Shown here: in pieces, positions 1 through 9,060 of the stretch
Position numbering within the stretch: position 1 is the first letter of the stretch
Layout of the letters: every line of letters begins with the position of its first letter
Source: an uncultured bacterium
Lineage (GTDB): Bacteria > Bacillota_I > Bacilli_A > Acholeplasmatales > Anaeroplasmataceae
Reading direction: 5' to 3'
NCBI GenBank assembly: GCA_949292525.1
Contig: CASEZJ010000004.1
Location: 1-42,287, forward strand
Length of the DNA: 42,287 nucleotides
Notes under the pieces: model-generated
What the model saw: only the letters and a program-made list of their open reading frames with translations
The model's database searches: none
Told to the model about the DNA's origin: nothing
Translations under genes and position numbers: made by a program

Positions 1-12
1 GTACTTTAAAGT

Positions 13-80
13 TTTAATACTTTTTGTTTATAGCTTTAATACTTTTAGTTTATAGCTTTAAAGTTAAAATAATACTAAGA
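13..80. repeat. Short tandem AT-rich repeat at left window end
   Basis: Two adjacent 22-bp units at 13-34 and 35-56 differ at one base, and a partial third begins at 57. Each unit has the core TTTAATACTTTT followed by GTTTATAGC. A second motif, TAATACTAAGA, lies at 70-80. Positions 13-39 recur as an exact 27-bp inverted copy at 42246-42272 at the other end of the window. No gene is seen in 1-99. This looks like a dispersed repeat at which the contig ended. Confidence 0.75.
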
Positions 81-99
81 TTTTAAAGAACCCTTTTTT

Positions 100-3000
100 T
101 TATGGTTGTAAAACGATTAAAAATAAATTAAATGAATCGCCTTTAGTTAAGGTTATTTCACCACTAAGTGCAATATAAAAGATACCATCATCATTTTGAC
201 AGATTAATTTTTCCCCATTTACTTTAATATAATCATCTTTTGCAGCATCAGTATATAAATATAGTTTAGTGCTAGAAGTGTTAATAACAATAGAGGTAGC
301 AGTTTCTATTTTTAGACAGGTTTTATAGCTGATGTTTTCATATATTAATTCACCTTTAGATGTGCTAGTATTACCTCTAATTGTAATGAAATCATAGTTC
401 TTATAATTAGTAGATTCATCGCCAAAACTAATAATGATTTGATTATTCGTAATAGAGTCATATTTTTCAAGAATAGTATTGTATTTAATTATTTGTTCAT
501 TAGTTAGTATGCTTAATTGTAGTGAATTTAAACTTTGATATATGGATTTCAATTCAGTTATTTTTAAACTGTCATTTATAGATATATTGTTTTCATCTAA
601 TGAATTCAAAATACTAATAAATTTATGACTAACTAAATATGATTCAAGAATTGTTATACCATTTTCTAATTTATTTACTAATTCAACATCTATTTCAACA
701 TTGTCTAATTCGCTGTATTTTAAATAGATATTTTGATATTCTTGTAATGTATTTTCTATAGCTTCTACATTAAATTTATCGATTTGCTTATAATCTATTA
801 AATTTGTTATATCTTCGATGATTTTATTTATTGAAAGATTATTAAATGTTTCTTCAGCTACTAATAAATCGTTATAATTTGTAACTAGAGATTGTAGATT
901 AGAAGGAAGTAAATCATAGGCATCTCGGGCGGTTGTAATTAATACCAAACTATTTTCATTAACTACACCAATATTAGTTATTAAAGTAATTACATTTTCA
1001 ACTTCTAAATTTTGTATTGTTTTAAATGAATCATCTAATTTTAAATATAGATCATTAGATATTTGTTTTTTATCGTTTTCAGAAAGACTATTATAGAGCT
1101 CATAGGCATTATAAATTTGAGTTTTATTACTTAATGTAATATTGTTAGGTAGATTTTTAATAGCCGTATTGGTTTGTTCATTCTTTGTAGTTTCTGTTAT
1201 AAAGTCTATATAAGAGACTCTAATTTCTTTATTTTTTATACCTGATGTTAAAATATAAGTTCCGCTAGGTAAAGTTATTTCAGCCTCACCTATTATTTTA
1301 TTTAAATATACTTGACCAAAATTATCAATTAATTCAGCGCCCTGTTCTTTAGTTTTAGCACTAACATTTATTTTTATTGTCGTCTTGGTATTTAGGGTAA
1401 AGGTTATTATTTGACCTTTACCAGTAATTTCATTTTGATTGGCTTTAGTTATATTTGTAAAAATTATATTATTTAAATTTGTCGTTTGATTTGCTTTAAT
1501 ATTTGAAAAATCAACAATTAGATTTTTATTGCTTATATCTATGTAAGAAGATGGTAAAGTTTCAGCCATTTGGGTGTTTTTTAAAGCGTTATAATTATGA
1601 GTTCCAGAATTGTTAATAACCTCTTGTCTTGCGGTTACAGGATCAGTTAGATAATAGTTATTTAGATAAAAAAGTTCGGCATTATTCTCAAAATTGTTAT
1701 AAGAAGTTTGGTTATAATTACAATTACTAGTTACTAAATCTGATCTATCATTAACTTGGTTTGGTAATCCTTCATAACAAGCAAAGAAGATGTTATTATA
1801 AAATTTAGTACTACCACTAGTATTATTATTATCAACTATTTGTTTACAACCATCAAAATAATTATTTTCGGCAAAGATATAACAATTAGCTCGGGCTGAA
1901 ATTACATAGTCGATATTACCAGTATAATCTTTATCAACCGATATATAATTATTATAATAGTGAATATTAGCTTGTCTAGCTAAAGGTTGTCTAGATGCAC
2001 AATTATGCCACCAATTGTGATGCATAGATATGTTATATTGTAAAGATGAGTCACTAGAACCAATTAAATTAGTTTTATGACAATCTTCAAGATAGTTATA
2101 AGAAAAAGTATAATAAAAACCACGTTTAAAATCACAAGATCCATCGCCCTCAGCCTTATCTGATTCAGCAGGGTTAGCACAATAACCAGGTAAAAACACA
2201 TTATTATGTATCCAACATCTAGAAACAGGAACGGTAATCAAGTTATTTTCTTGTTTACCTTCCATTCCAATTGCATCCTCAGGATAGTTTGCAAATGATA
2301 GATTTCGTACTTCAAAACTTTCACCAGTAGATACCCCGTATTTGGTTGAAGTATTACTATTAGCTATAAAATGAATACCAAAGCCATAAAATCCGGCATT
2401 TTCACCTATTCCCTCAATAGTTAAGTTAAATGCATCAACCATTCTTGCCATTCGCCCATTATCACCTACGCTACCACCAAATTCGGTTGAATTATAGGCG
2501 GTTAGACCAGTAATTAAGCTTTTACTAGCATCGGTTTTATCTTCAGCATTAACCATATCTAAAACTCTAATGTTTACTGCGCCGTAATCTAGACAAGCGG
2601 CTTTTATACCATATTTTAATTTGTCATCATATTGCCGATTATTTAAGAAATAACCTATGCTGGTATCAGTGTTATTTTTAAAATATTTACTAATATCAGC
2701 TTTTTTAAATGTATTAGTATCTTTATCATAGACATAAGCATAATCTAGGATGTTATTTTTATTATTATCACTTAAATAAATTACTAAAGTGTTATCTTTT
2801 AAAGAACCATCATCTAAATAGGCTCCAATACCAGTTTTATAATTAAAATGAGCATAACCAGATCGATCATAATTATTAATATCTAAGTCAGTAATAATAC
2901 GCTCTTTGTCAGCCAATTTAATTTTTAAACTATATGTCCCTTTAGTTAGACCTATAATGTCAACTCTTACTTTATTTTCTACTAATCTAATTAAATTAGG

Positions 3001-3798
3001 ATCAGCATTATACCAATTTGTAGAGCCATTTTTTGTATATTTGACATCAATATCAGTGATGTTTGTTGTGTCAATAATAACATATAAGCCTTCTTCATAA
3101 GTTTGATAGTCAGTAATAAAATCTAAATTTTGCTTAATATAACCACAAGAACATTTATTATTAATAAAATGATGTTTTTCTTTTTCAGTAGTTATACAAC
3201 AATTAATGCATTCTTCATAATGGTAATTATCATCAAATTTCATTTCATATTGATGTTCTAGAAGTGGTAGAAGAATAGATTCATAAGTTACTTCATTATC
3301 ACCATTCTCATCAAGATAATATAAATGGCATTTTTGACATTGATAACTTAGTTTATTGCCATGTTCTTTACAAGTAGAACTCTTTGCAGGAATTAAAATT
3401 AGATCATGATTTCCTAGTTTAATAATTTCATTTAAATCGGTTAATTTTAAACCTGTTTCATCAAGATAATAATTATGACAAGTATTACATTCATAATAAG
3501 TTATAATGTTATTTTGACATTTGTTATAATTTTTTTTCTCTAAATCATGAATATGATTAGTTAGTTCATAGCCACAATTTTCACATATATTATCTTTAAA
3601 ATTATGGTTTTCAATAATTTTATAATCACAACTTTCACATGTTTTTTCATGAGTATTAGCATCAACAGAAGTATATAAATATTTATGTTCATGAAGATTT
3701 GTATGTGAATTATTAATTGTAACTATTGTTACTATTACTCCAATCATTAGAAAAATAAGAAGGAAAAATATTAAAATAAGTTTAGTTTTTTTTGTCAT
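100..3798 (-). CDS. Membrane-anchored surface pectate lyase (PL1)
   Basis: Large (1232 aa) cell-surface polysaccharide lyase predicted to cleave pectate by beta-elimination. Residues 7-28 form a hydrophobic signal or anchor segment. Residues 40-225 hold several Cys-x2-Cys/His repeats (such as CESC, CENCG, CNTC, CQKC) like those in surface proteins of gut Firmicutes. The PL1/Amb_all parallel beta-helix lies near 420-640, with the family blocks DGSCDFKRG, LIGSSDSS, HHNWWHNC and SRQPLAR; the last carries the expected catalytic Arg region. A beta-rich domain follows (about 740-890), then helical repeat segments (about 890-1110) and a C-terminal beta domain. No LPXTG motif is seen, so attachment is probably by the N-terminal helix. 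The gene is monocistronic, with its own promoter and a LacI/CcpA-like operator. The PL1 call is strong; exact substrate is inference. Confidence 0.88.
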   Translation of the reverse strand: MTKKTKLILIFFLLIFLMIGVIVTIVTINNSHTNLHEHKYLYTSVDANTHEKTCESCDYKIIENHNFKDNICENCGYELTNHIHDLEKKNYNKCQNNIITYYECNTCHNYYLDETGLKLTDLNEIIKLGNHDLILIPAKSSTCKEHGNKLSYQCQKCHLYYLDENGDNEVTYESILLPLLEHQYEMKFDDNYHYEECINCCITTEKEKHHFINNKCSCGYIKQNLDFITDYQTYEEGLYVIIDTTNITDIDVKYTKNGSTNWYNADPNLIRLVENKVRVDIIGLTKGTYSLKIKLADKERIITDLDINNYDRSGYAHFNYKTGIGAYLDDGSLKDNTLVIYLSDNNKNNILDYAYVYDKDTNTFKKADISKYFKNNTDTSIGYFLNNRQYDDKLKYGIKAACLDYGAVNIRVLDMVNAEDKTDASKSLITGLTAYNSTEFGGSVGDNGRMARMVDAFNLTIEGIGENAGFYGFGIHFIANSNTSTKYGVSTGESFEVRNLSFANYPEDAIGMEGKQENNLITVPVSRCWIHNNVFLPGYCANPAESDKAEGDGSCDFKRGFYYTFSYNYLEDCHKTNLIGSSDSSLQYNISMHHNWWHNCASRQPLARQANIHYYNNYISVDKDYTGNIDYVISARANCYIFAENNYFDGCKQIVDNNNTSGSTKFYNNIFFACYEGLPNQVNDRSDLVTSNCNYNQTSYNNFENNAELFYLNNYYLTDPVTARQEVINNSGTHNYNALKNTQMAETLPSSYIDISNKNLIVDFSNIKANQTTNLNNIIFTNITKANQNEITGKGQIITFTLNTKTTIKINVSAKTKEQGAELIDNFGQVYLNKIIGEAEITLPSGTYILTSGIKNKEIRVSYIDFITETTKNEQTNTAIKNLPNNITLSNKTQIYNAYELYNSLSENDKKQISNDLYLKLDDSFKTIQNLEVENVITLITNIGVVNENSLVLITTARDAYDLLPSNLQSLVTNYNDLLVAEETFNNLSINKIIEDITNLIDYKQIDKFNVEAIENTLQEYQNIYLKYSELDNVEIDVELVNKLENGITILESYLVSHKFISILNSLDENNISINDSLKITELKSIYQSLNSLQLSILTNEQIIKYNTILEKYDSITNNQIIISFGDESTNYKNYDFITIRGNTSTSKGELIYENISYKTCLKIETATSIVINTSSTKLYLYTDAAKDDYIKVNGEKLICQNDDGIFYIALSGEITLTKGDSFNLFLIVLQP

Positions 3799-3816
3799 TG
3801 TAACTACGGCCTTTCT

Positions 3817-3831
3817 TGTGAAGCGCTTACA
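3817..3831 (-). promoter_or_regulatory. LacI/CcpA-like operator at the pectate lyase promoter
   Basis: The plus strand reads TGTGAAGCGCTTACA, a near-perfect palindrome around AAGCGCTT. It resembles LacI-family operators, including cre, though the outer bases are shifted from strict cre. It directly abuts the -10 box, so a bound repressor would block initiation. Confidence 0.6.
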
Positions 3832-3860
3832 TTATAACATATTTTTTCAATTTTAGTCTA
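3831..3860 (-). promoter_or_regulatory. Promoter of the pectate lyase gene
   Basis: On the minus strand a perfect TATAAT -10 lies at 3831-3836. A weaker -35 (TAGACT, 3855-3860) is 18 bp upstream. Transcription would begin inside the palindrome, giving a leader of about 25 nt. Confidence 0.55.
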
Positions 3861-3861
3861 T

Positions 3862-3891
3862 AAAAAAAGCTAAAGCTATGAAAGCTTTAGC
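3862..3891 (-). terminator. Intrinsic terminator of glgA-glgC
   Basis: A 9-bp stem (GCTAAAGCT at 3869-3877 with AGCTTTAGC at 3883-3891) is followed on the minus strand by seven T (3862-3868). It starts 8 bp after the glgC stop. Confidence 0.9.
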
Positions 3892-3898
3892 CAAAAGA

Positions 3899-5131
3899 TT
3901 ATTCTAATGATTCACCACTATGTAAATGTTTAGTTTCAATTTTCTTCTTAGTAGCAGAAGAAGGTATTCTAACATTACGTTCAACTACAGTGTTTTCAGG
4001 TAAAACTAGACGTTTACCGATTACATTTATACCTGAATTTAAAACTTTTGGTTTAGCTTTATTTGGTGTGTAGTCATCACCTGTACCAATTACACAGTTA
4101 TCACCAATGATAGCTTCTTTATCTATAATTGTATTTTCAATATGAACGTTTTTACCAATTTGTACATCATTTAAGATAACTGAATTTTTAACGACAGAAC
4201 CTTCACCAACTTTAACGCCAGGAGAAAGAACACTATGATCAATTTTACCGTAAATTTGATCACCATGAGAAACTAAAGAATCTTTAATGCTTGCCTTATC
4301 ACCTATTTTTACTGGAGGTAAGTCTTCGGATTTAGTATATATTTTCCATTTTGTGTCATATAAATCAAGAGTACAATTATCACTACATAGTTCTAGGTTA
4401 GCATCTAAATATGAATCATATGTTCCTACATCTTTCCAATAGTCATAATATTCATAGGCGTAAACCTTACTATTTTCAATCATATTTGGAATAATATGAT
4501 TACCAAAATCTAAATCTACGATATCTGGATAAGATTCAAGTTGTTTAACTAAGGCCTCAGTATTAAATACATAAATACCCATTGAAGCTTTGTTTGATTT
4601 AGGTTGTTTTGGCTTTTCTTGGAATTTTGTTACTTGTAATTCGTCGTTAGTTTCAAGGATACCAAAACGATTTGCTTCCTCGATAGGAACAATTTTAGCA
4701 GCGATAGTAACATCAGCACCAGTGGCTTTATGTTGTTCAATCATTTTACGGTAATCCATTTTATAGATGTGATCACCTGATAGGATTAAAACGTATTTTG
4801 AAGCATAACGTTTTACGAATTCAATATTTTTTCTTACAGCATCAGCTGTGCCTTCATACCAAGAATTATTAGGTTGAAGTAGTGTGACAAAAGAATCACG
4901 ACGGTCTAAGTCCCAAGGTTTACCAACACCGATGTGTTCATTTAATGAAAGTGGTAAATATTGAGTTAAAATACCGATTTGGAAAATGCCACTATTTGTG
5001 CAGTTTGATAAGGCAAAATCAATAATTCTGAATTTACCTGCAAAAGGTACTGCCGGTTTAGATCTTTTTTCTGATAGAATATCTAATCTAGAGCCTCTAC
5101 CCCCTGCTAAAATTAAAGCTAAAGTTTCCAT
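3899..5131 (-). CDS. glgC: Glucose-1-phosphate adenylyltransferase
   Basis: Makes ADP-glucose from ATP and glucose-1-phosphate, the committed step of bacterial glycogen synthesis. The N-terminal nucleotidyltransferase domain begins with LILAGGRGSRL (7-17) and KPAVPFAGKFR (26-36), and has WYEGTADAVRKN (about 91) and SGDHIYKMDY. The C-terminal third is a left-handed beta-helix with hexapeptide-like repeats (about 290-390). The 410-aa length is normal. It is the second gene of glgA-glgC; its AGGAGGT ribosome site (5137-5143) overlaps the end of glgA. No glgD paralogue, branching enzyme or phosphorylase gene is in the window. Family assignment is near certain. Confidence 0.97.
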   Translation of the reverse strand: METLALILAGGRGSRLDILSEKRSKPAVPFAGKFRIIDFALSNCTNSGIFQIGILTQYLPLSLNEHIGVGKPWDLDRRDSFVTLLQPNNSWYEGTADAVRKNIEFVKRYASKYVLILSGDHIYKMDYRKMIEQHKATGADVTIAAKIVPIEEANRFGILETNDELQVTKFQEKPKQPKSNKASMGIYVFNTEALVKQLESYPDIVDLDFGNHIIPNMIENSKVYAYEYYDYWKDVGTYDSYLDANLELCSDNCTLDLYDTKWKIYTKSEDLPPVKIGDKASIKDSLVSHGDQIYGKIDHSVLSPGVKVGEGSVVKNSVILNDVQIGKNVHIENTIIDKEAIIGDNCVIGTGDDYTPNKAKPKVLNSGINVIGKRLVLPENTVVERNVRIPSSATKKKIETKHLHSGESLE

Positions 5132-5141
5132 AAATAACCTC

Positions 5142-6551
5142 CTATAATAACTTATTATATAACTCTATATATGATTTAGCTGAAGAATTCCAGCTGAAAT
5201 CCTGTTCCATAGCTCTTTTAACTAGAGCATTCCATGCCTCTTTATTTTCATAAGTTGACATAGCTAAGAAAATAACATCTTTGAAGTTGTGTGCATTATA
5301 ATTTGCAAAACTAAATCCAGTACCTTCACCAGTATATTGGTTGTATGGAATGACAGTATCTTTTAAGCCACCAGTTTCTCTGACTAAAGGTAATGTTCCA
5401 TATCTCATAGCAATCATTTGGCCAAGACCACAAGGCTCAAATTTAGACGGCATTAAGAATACATCACTTGCCGCATAAATTTTTTGAGCTAAAGGATCAC
5501 TATATCCAATATATACTAAGAAACGACCAGGATATTTAGCGGCTAAATAATTGAAATAGTCTTCATATTTTTTATCACCACTACCTAATATGAAGAATGT
5601 TGCGTTAGAATAATAAAGCACATCTTCTAAAATAGGCATAAATAAATCAACGCCCTTTTGATCAACTAGTCTTGAAACTAAACCGAATAAAGGAGCCTCT
5701 AGACTATTAGCATGATATTCAGTTAATAATTGGCGTTTATTTTCTTTTTTACCTTCAATAAAAGAATTAGAATCATAATTTTGATATAAATTTTTATCGG
5801 TTGCCGGATTGTATTTATCAACATCTAATCCGTTTATGATTCCATAAAAATCATATTTACGAAGTTCTAAGACTTTATTCATTTCATAGCCATAATAATC
5901 AGTTAAAACTTCATCCTTATAAGTTGGACTAACAGTATTAATAATATCAGATTCCATAATGGCAGTTTTCATAAAATTAACACAGTTATTAAATTCAAGA
6001 CTATTAGAATAAGGCATAAATAAAATATCTAAAAGACTTTTAGGGAAAATCCCTTGATATTGAATATTATGAATTGAATAAATAGTTTTAATCCGACGAT
6101 ATTCAGGATAATAATTGTAATTAGCTTTTAAAATGTATGGTATTAAGCCAGTTTGCCAATCATTATTATGAATAATATCAGGATAGAAGTTTGCAACCTT
6201 AATAGCTTCAAGAACTGCAAAACAGAAGAAAGCAAATCGTTCTCCGTCATCACCATGACCATAAATTGTATCGCGATTAAAGTACTTATCACTATCGACA
6301 AAATAATAGGTCACGCCATCGCTTTCGGCTTTAAATAATCCTAAATATTCATTATGATCAGCAATTCTAACATAAGCATAACCGATATATTCAGCCTTAT
6401 TTTTTTCTTTTATTTTTTTGTAATAAGGCATTATTACTCTTACATCAACACCTTCTTTTTTTAAGGCTTTAGGTAATGCACCTATAACATCAGCTAAGCC
6501 ACCGGTTTTAATATAAGGAGCGCCTTCACTAGCACAAATTAAAACGTTCAT
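5142..6551 (-). CDS. glgA: Glycogen synthase (ADP-glucose, GT5)
   Basis: Transfers glucose from ADP-glucose to the non-reducing end of alpha-1,4-glucan. The KTGGLADV motif (15-22) is the GT5 ADP-glucose-binding site; HNNDWQT (about 128) and FEPCGLGQM (about 370), followed by RETGGLKDTV, are the other family landmarks. Length is 469 aa, typical for bacterial GlgA. It is the first gene of the glgA-glgC unit, 10 bp ahead of glgC, so ADP-glucose supply and use are co-expressed. A promoter and cre-like site lie upstream, suggesting carbon-catabolite control. Confidence 0.97.
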   Translation of the reverse strand: MNVLICASEGAPYIKTGGLADVIGALPKALKKEGVDVRVIMPYYKKIKEKNKAEYIGYAYVRIADHNEYLGLFKAESDGVTYYFVDSDKYFNRDTIYGHGDDGERFAFFCFAVLEAIKVANFYPDIIHNNDWQTGLIPYILKANYNYYPEYRRIKTIYSIHNIQYQGIFPKSLLDILFMPYSNSLEFNNCVNFMKTAIMESDIINTVSPTYKDEVLTDYYGYEMNKVLELRKYDFYGIINGLDVDKYNPATDKNLYQNYDSNSFIEGKKENKRQLLTEYHANSLEAPLFGLVSRLVDQKGVDLFMPILEDVLYYSNATFFILGSGDKKYEDYFNYLAAKYPGRFLVYIGYSDPLAQKIYAASDVFLMPSKFEPCGLGQMIAMRYGTLPLVRETGGLKDTVIPYNQYTGEGTGFSFANYNAHNFKDVIFLAMSTYENKEAWNALVKRAMEQDFSWNSSAKSYIELYNKLL

Positions 6552-6582
6552 ATAAAAAATCCTTTCTTTTAATCTATCTATA

Positions 6583-6611
6583 ATTATACAATATTAAAAA
6601 CGTTTTCACAA
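6583..6611 (-). promoter_or_regulatory. glgA promoter
   Basis: Minus-strand TATAAT at 6583-6588, with TTGTGA (6606-6611) 17 bp upstream. It lies 32 bp from the glgA start. Confidence 0.7.
6595..6608 (-). promoter_or_regulatory. cre-like operator in the glgA promoter
   Basis: The minus strand reads TGAAAACGTTTTTA, matching 13 of 14 positions of the cre consensus TGWNANCGNTNWCA. It sits between the -35 and -10 boxes and overlaps the -35, as expected for repression by CcpA or a relative. Confidence 0.65.
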
Positions 6612-6694
6612 TAGATTTTTTTCGGGTATTATCAATTTACGATATGTTTTTTTTAATGTAAAAAAATATTTTATAGATATATAAAATTAAATTA

Positions 6695-6723
6695 TTGAAA
6701 AATTAGTTTAATGATGCTATAAT
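6695..6723 (+). promoter_or_regulatory. Promoter of the thioredoxin-like gene (and argS region)
   Basis: TTGAAA (6695-6700), a 17-bp spacer, and TATAAT (6718-6723) with an extended -10 TG at 6715-6716. The leader is about 25 nt. Confidence 0.8.
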
Positions 6724-6756
6724 TCATAAGAAATATTTCCTTAAGGAGTGTATATA

Positions 6757-7338
6757 ATGGCAGTTGGAAATACTAGAAGTCTTAGAAGAGTTAAATATAA
6801 ATTTAAATGGACTAAAGAATTAACATTTTTAATTCTAGGTTTAGTAGTTATAATCGTTGCTACTATATTATTATCTTTACCAACAAGGGTTGATAAGTTG
6901 ATCAAAAAATGGCCTAGTTTAACTACTGAAACTGTATATTATGAAGTTTCTGAAGATGATTTGGTTGATTTAATAAATGATGGCGAATACATTTTCGTTT
7001 TCTATGGAAGTCCAAGCGATGAAAATGCATCTAATAATTTAACATTAGTAGAAACATATGCTTCTAATTTTGATGTTGATAGAGTTTATTGGTTAGATTC
7101 AACAGAAATTTTAAATACTAGTGATGAAACAAAAAATACTCGTGATTTTAAAGAACAAATTGCTGCTAGAGAAGAATCATTAAAAGGTGTAGATTTATTA
7201 GAAACATTAAGTTTCTGGGCTTATAATGATGGCAATTTATTAGTTGACTATGCTGACTACAGTGAAGATGGTGGTACTAATAGTTTTGAACAAGTAGTTA
7301 ATAAAACTTTTGGTGCTTACAAAGAATCATTAAATTAG
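6757..7338 (+). CDS. Membrane-anchored thioredoxin-fold protein lacking CxxC
   Basis: A 193-aa protein with a basic N-terminus, one transmembrane helix (about 22-43) and an extracytoplasmic domain. Its order of elements (EVSEDDLVDLI, then EYIFVFYGSPSDEN at 77-90) resembles thioredoxin-like transport-accessory proteins. The place where CxxC would stand reads SPSD (85-88), and the mature protein has no Cys, so ordinary disulfide chemistry is impossible. The ATG at 6757 is preferred over an in-frame GTG at 6748 because AAGGAG (6743-6748) overlaps that GTG and is well spaced for the ATG. A short hairpin separates it from argS. The fold is inference; the true role is unknown. Confidence 0.75.
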   Translation: MAVGNTRSLRRVKYKFKWTKELTFLILGLVVIIVATILLSLPTRVDKLIKKWPSLTTETVYYEVSEDDLVDLINDGEYIFVFYGSPSDENASNNLTLVETYASNFDVDRVYWLDSTEILNTSDETKNTRDFKEQIAAREESLKGVDLLETLSFWAYNDGNLLVDYADYSEDGGTNSFEQVVNKTFGAYKESLN

Positions 7339-7360
7339 GAAGATGCAAATCTTCCTTTTA
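7338..7360 (+). terminator. Short hairpin between thioredoxin-like gene and argS
   Basis: A 7-bp stem (GGAAGAT at 7338-7344 with ATCTTCC at 7349-7355) with a GCAA tetraloop is followed by TTTTA. It overlaps the stop codon and is probably a weak terminator, since no clear separate argS promoter is seen. Confidence 0.55.
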
Positions 7361-7381
7361 TAATTATTAGGAGAAAAGATT

Positions 7382-9058
7382 ATGATTAATAATATTAAAG
7401 AAAATATTAAAAAATTAATTGATGATAAATATGAAGTTAAAGTAGTTGTTGAAGAACCTAAAGATATTAAGATGGGTGATCTTGCTATACCAGTTTTTCC
7501 AATTGTTAAAAAACTACATAGACCACTACCTGAAATTGCTAATGAAGTGGCATTATTAATTAAAGATAATATAAGCGAAGTTAAAGAACTTAAAGTAGTT
7601 GGTGGCTTTGTCAATTTGATTTTATCTAAAGAAGAAATGTCTAAAAATATAATTTTAGAAGTTTTAAATAATGGTAGTAATTATGCTAGTAAAGATAAAA
7701 ATCATGAAGTTGTTTGCTTAGATTATTCTAGTCCTAATATTGCTAAAAGTTTTAGTATTGGTCATTTACGTTCTACAATAATTGGTAATTCCTTAAAATT
7801 AATCTATCAAAAACTTGGTTATGATACTGTGTCAATTAATTATTTAGGTGATTGGGGCACCCAATTTGGTAAAATGATTGTTGCCTATTTAAAATGGGGT
7901 GACAAAGAAAAAATTAAGAATGATCCTATAAATGAAATGACTAGTTTATATGTTAAATTTCATGAAGAAGCAAAAAAAGATCCTAGTTTAGAAGATGAGG
8001 CAAGACAAGCATTTAGAAAATGTGAATTAGGCGACCCAAAATATTTAGAATTATGGCGTTATATCAGAGAAGAATCATTAAAAGAAAGTGCTCAAATTTA
8101 TGATCTTTTAGGTGTGACATTTGATTCATATAATGGTGAAGCTTTCTATAATGATAAAATGGATCCAATTATTAGAGAATTAGAAGCTAAAAAATTAGTT
8201 GAATTAGATGATAATGCTTTAATAGTTAGATTTGCGGATTTACCACCAGCATTAATCAAGCGTAGTGATGGTGGCAGTTTATATATGACAAGAGATTTAG
8301 CAGCTTTATTCTATCGTAAGAAAGAATATAATTTCAGCAAAATATTATATGTTGTGGGTAATGAACAAAAACTTCATTTTGAACAAATTAAAAGAATAGT
8401 TTCTATGCTAGGTTATGATTTTGCTGATGAAATATATCATATTGGTTTTGGTCTATATTTAACAAATGGCAAGAAAATGTCTACCCGTTCTGGTGGTGTT
8501 GTTAAATTATATGATGTTTTAATGAAGGCCATTAGTTTAGCTAAAGAAGAAATAGAGTTAAAAAACAAGAATTTAGCTAATAAAGATGAAATTGCTAAAA
8601 AGGTTGGTTTAGCTAGTGTCTTATATAATGATCTAAAAAACCAACGGGAATTAGATATTGAATTTGATCTAAATTCATGTGTTAAATTTGAAGGTAATAC
8701 CGGCCCATATTTATTATATAGTGGGGTTAGAATAGCCTCAATTTTAAAGGATAAAGAAATCGATTTAAATAATCTTGATTTAGAAGTGTTAAATAAGGAT
8801 ATCTATTATGAAATAGTTAGATTATTAAATGGTTTTAAAGTTGTTTTAGAAAAATCAGCAACTGATTTTGCTCCAAGTCATATTGCAAAATATTTATATA
8901 CTTTAGCCACTACATTTAATAAATTCTATGCTTTAGAAAAAATCAATTGTGAAGATATTAAAATTAGAAACACTAATTTAGCTCTAATTAAAGCAATTAG
9001 AATTATTTTAAATGAAGGTTTGCGTTTACTTGGAATAGATTATGTAAATGAAATGTAG
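7382..9058 (+). CDS. argS: Arginyl-tRNA synthetase
   Basis: Charges tRNA-Arg with arginine using ATP, in the cytoplasm. Class I hallmarks are present: the HIGH-type motif SIGHLRST (126-133) and a KMSKS-type KMSTRSGG (about 365). The N-terminal additional domain (1-100) and the C-terminal helical anticodon-binding domain (about 440-558) are recognisable. The 558-aa length is normal. The ribosome site AGGAG lies 9 bp before the ATG. It is followed after 2 bp by the flippase-like gene, so it is probably the first of three co-transcribed genes. Confidence 0.97.
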   Translation: MINNIKENIKKLIDDKYEVKVVVEEPKDIKMGDLAIPVFPIVKKLHRPLPEIANEVALLIKDNISEVKELKVVGGFVNLILSKEEMSKNIILEVLNNGSNYASKDKNHEVVCLDYSSPNIAKSFSIGHLRSTIIGNSLKLIYQKLGYDTVSINYLGDWGTQFGKMIVAYLKWGDKEKIKNDPINEMTSLYVKFHEEAKKDPSLEDEARQAFRKCELGDPKYLELWRYIREESLKESAQIYDLLGVTFDSYNGEAFYNDKMDPIIRELEAKKLVELDDNALIVRFADLPPALIKRSDGGSLYMTRDLAALFYRKKEYNFSKILYVVGNEQKLHFEQIKRIVSMLGYDFADEIYHIGFGLYLTNGKKMSTRSGGVVKLYDVLMKAISLAKEEIELKNKNLANKDEIAKKVGLASVLYNDLKNQRELDIEFDLNSCVKFEGNTGPYLLYSGVRIASILKDKEIDLNNLDLEVLNKDIYYEIVRLLNGFKVVLEKSATDFAPSHIAKYLYTLATTFNKFYALEKINCEDIKIRNTNLALIKAIRIILNEGLRLLGIDYVNEM

Positions 9059-9060
9059 TT

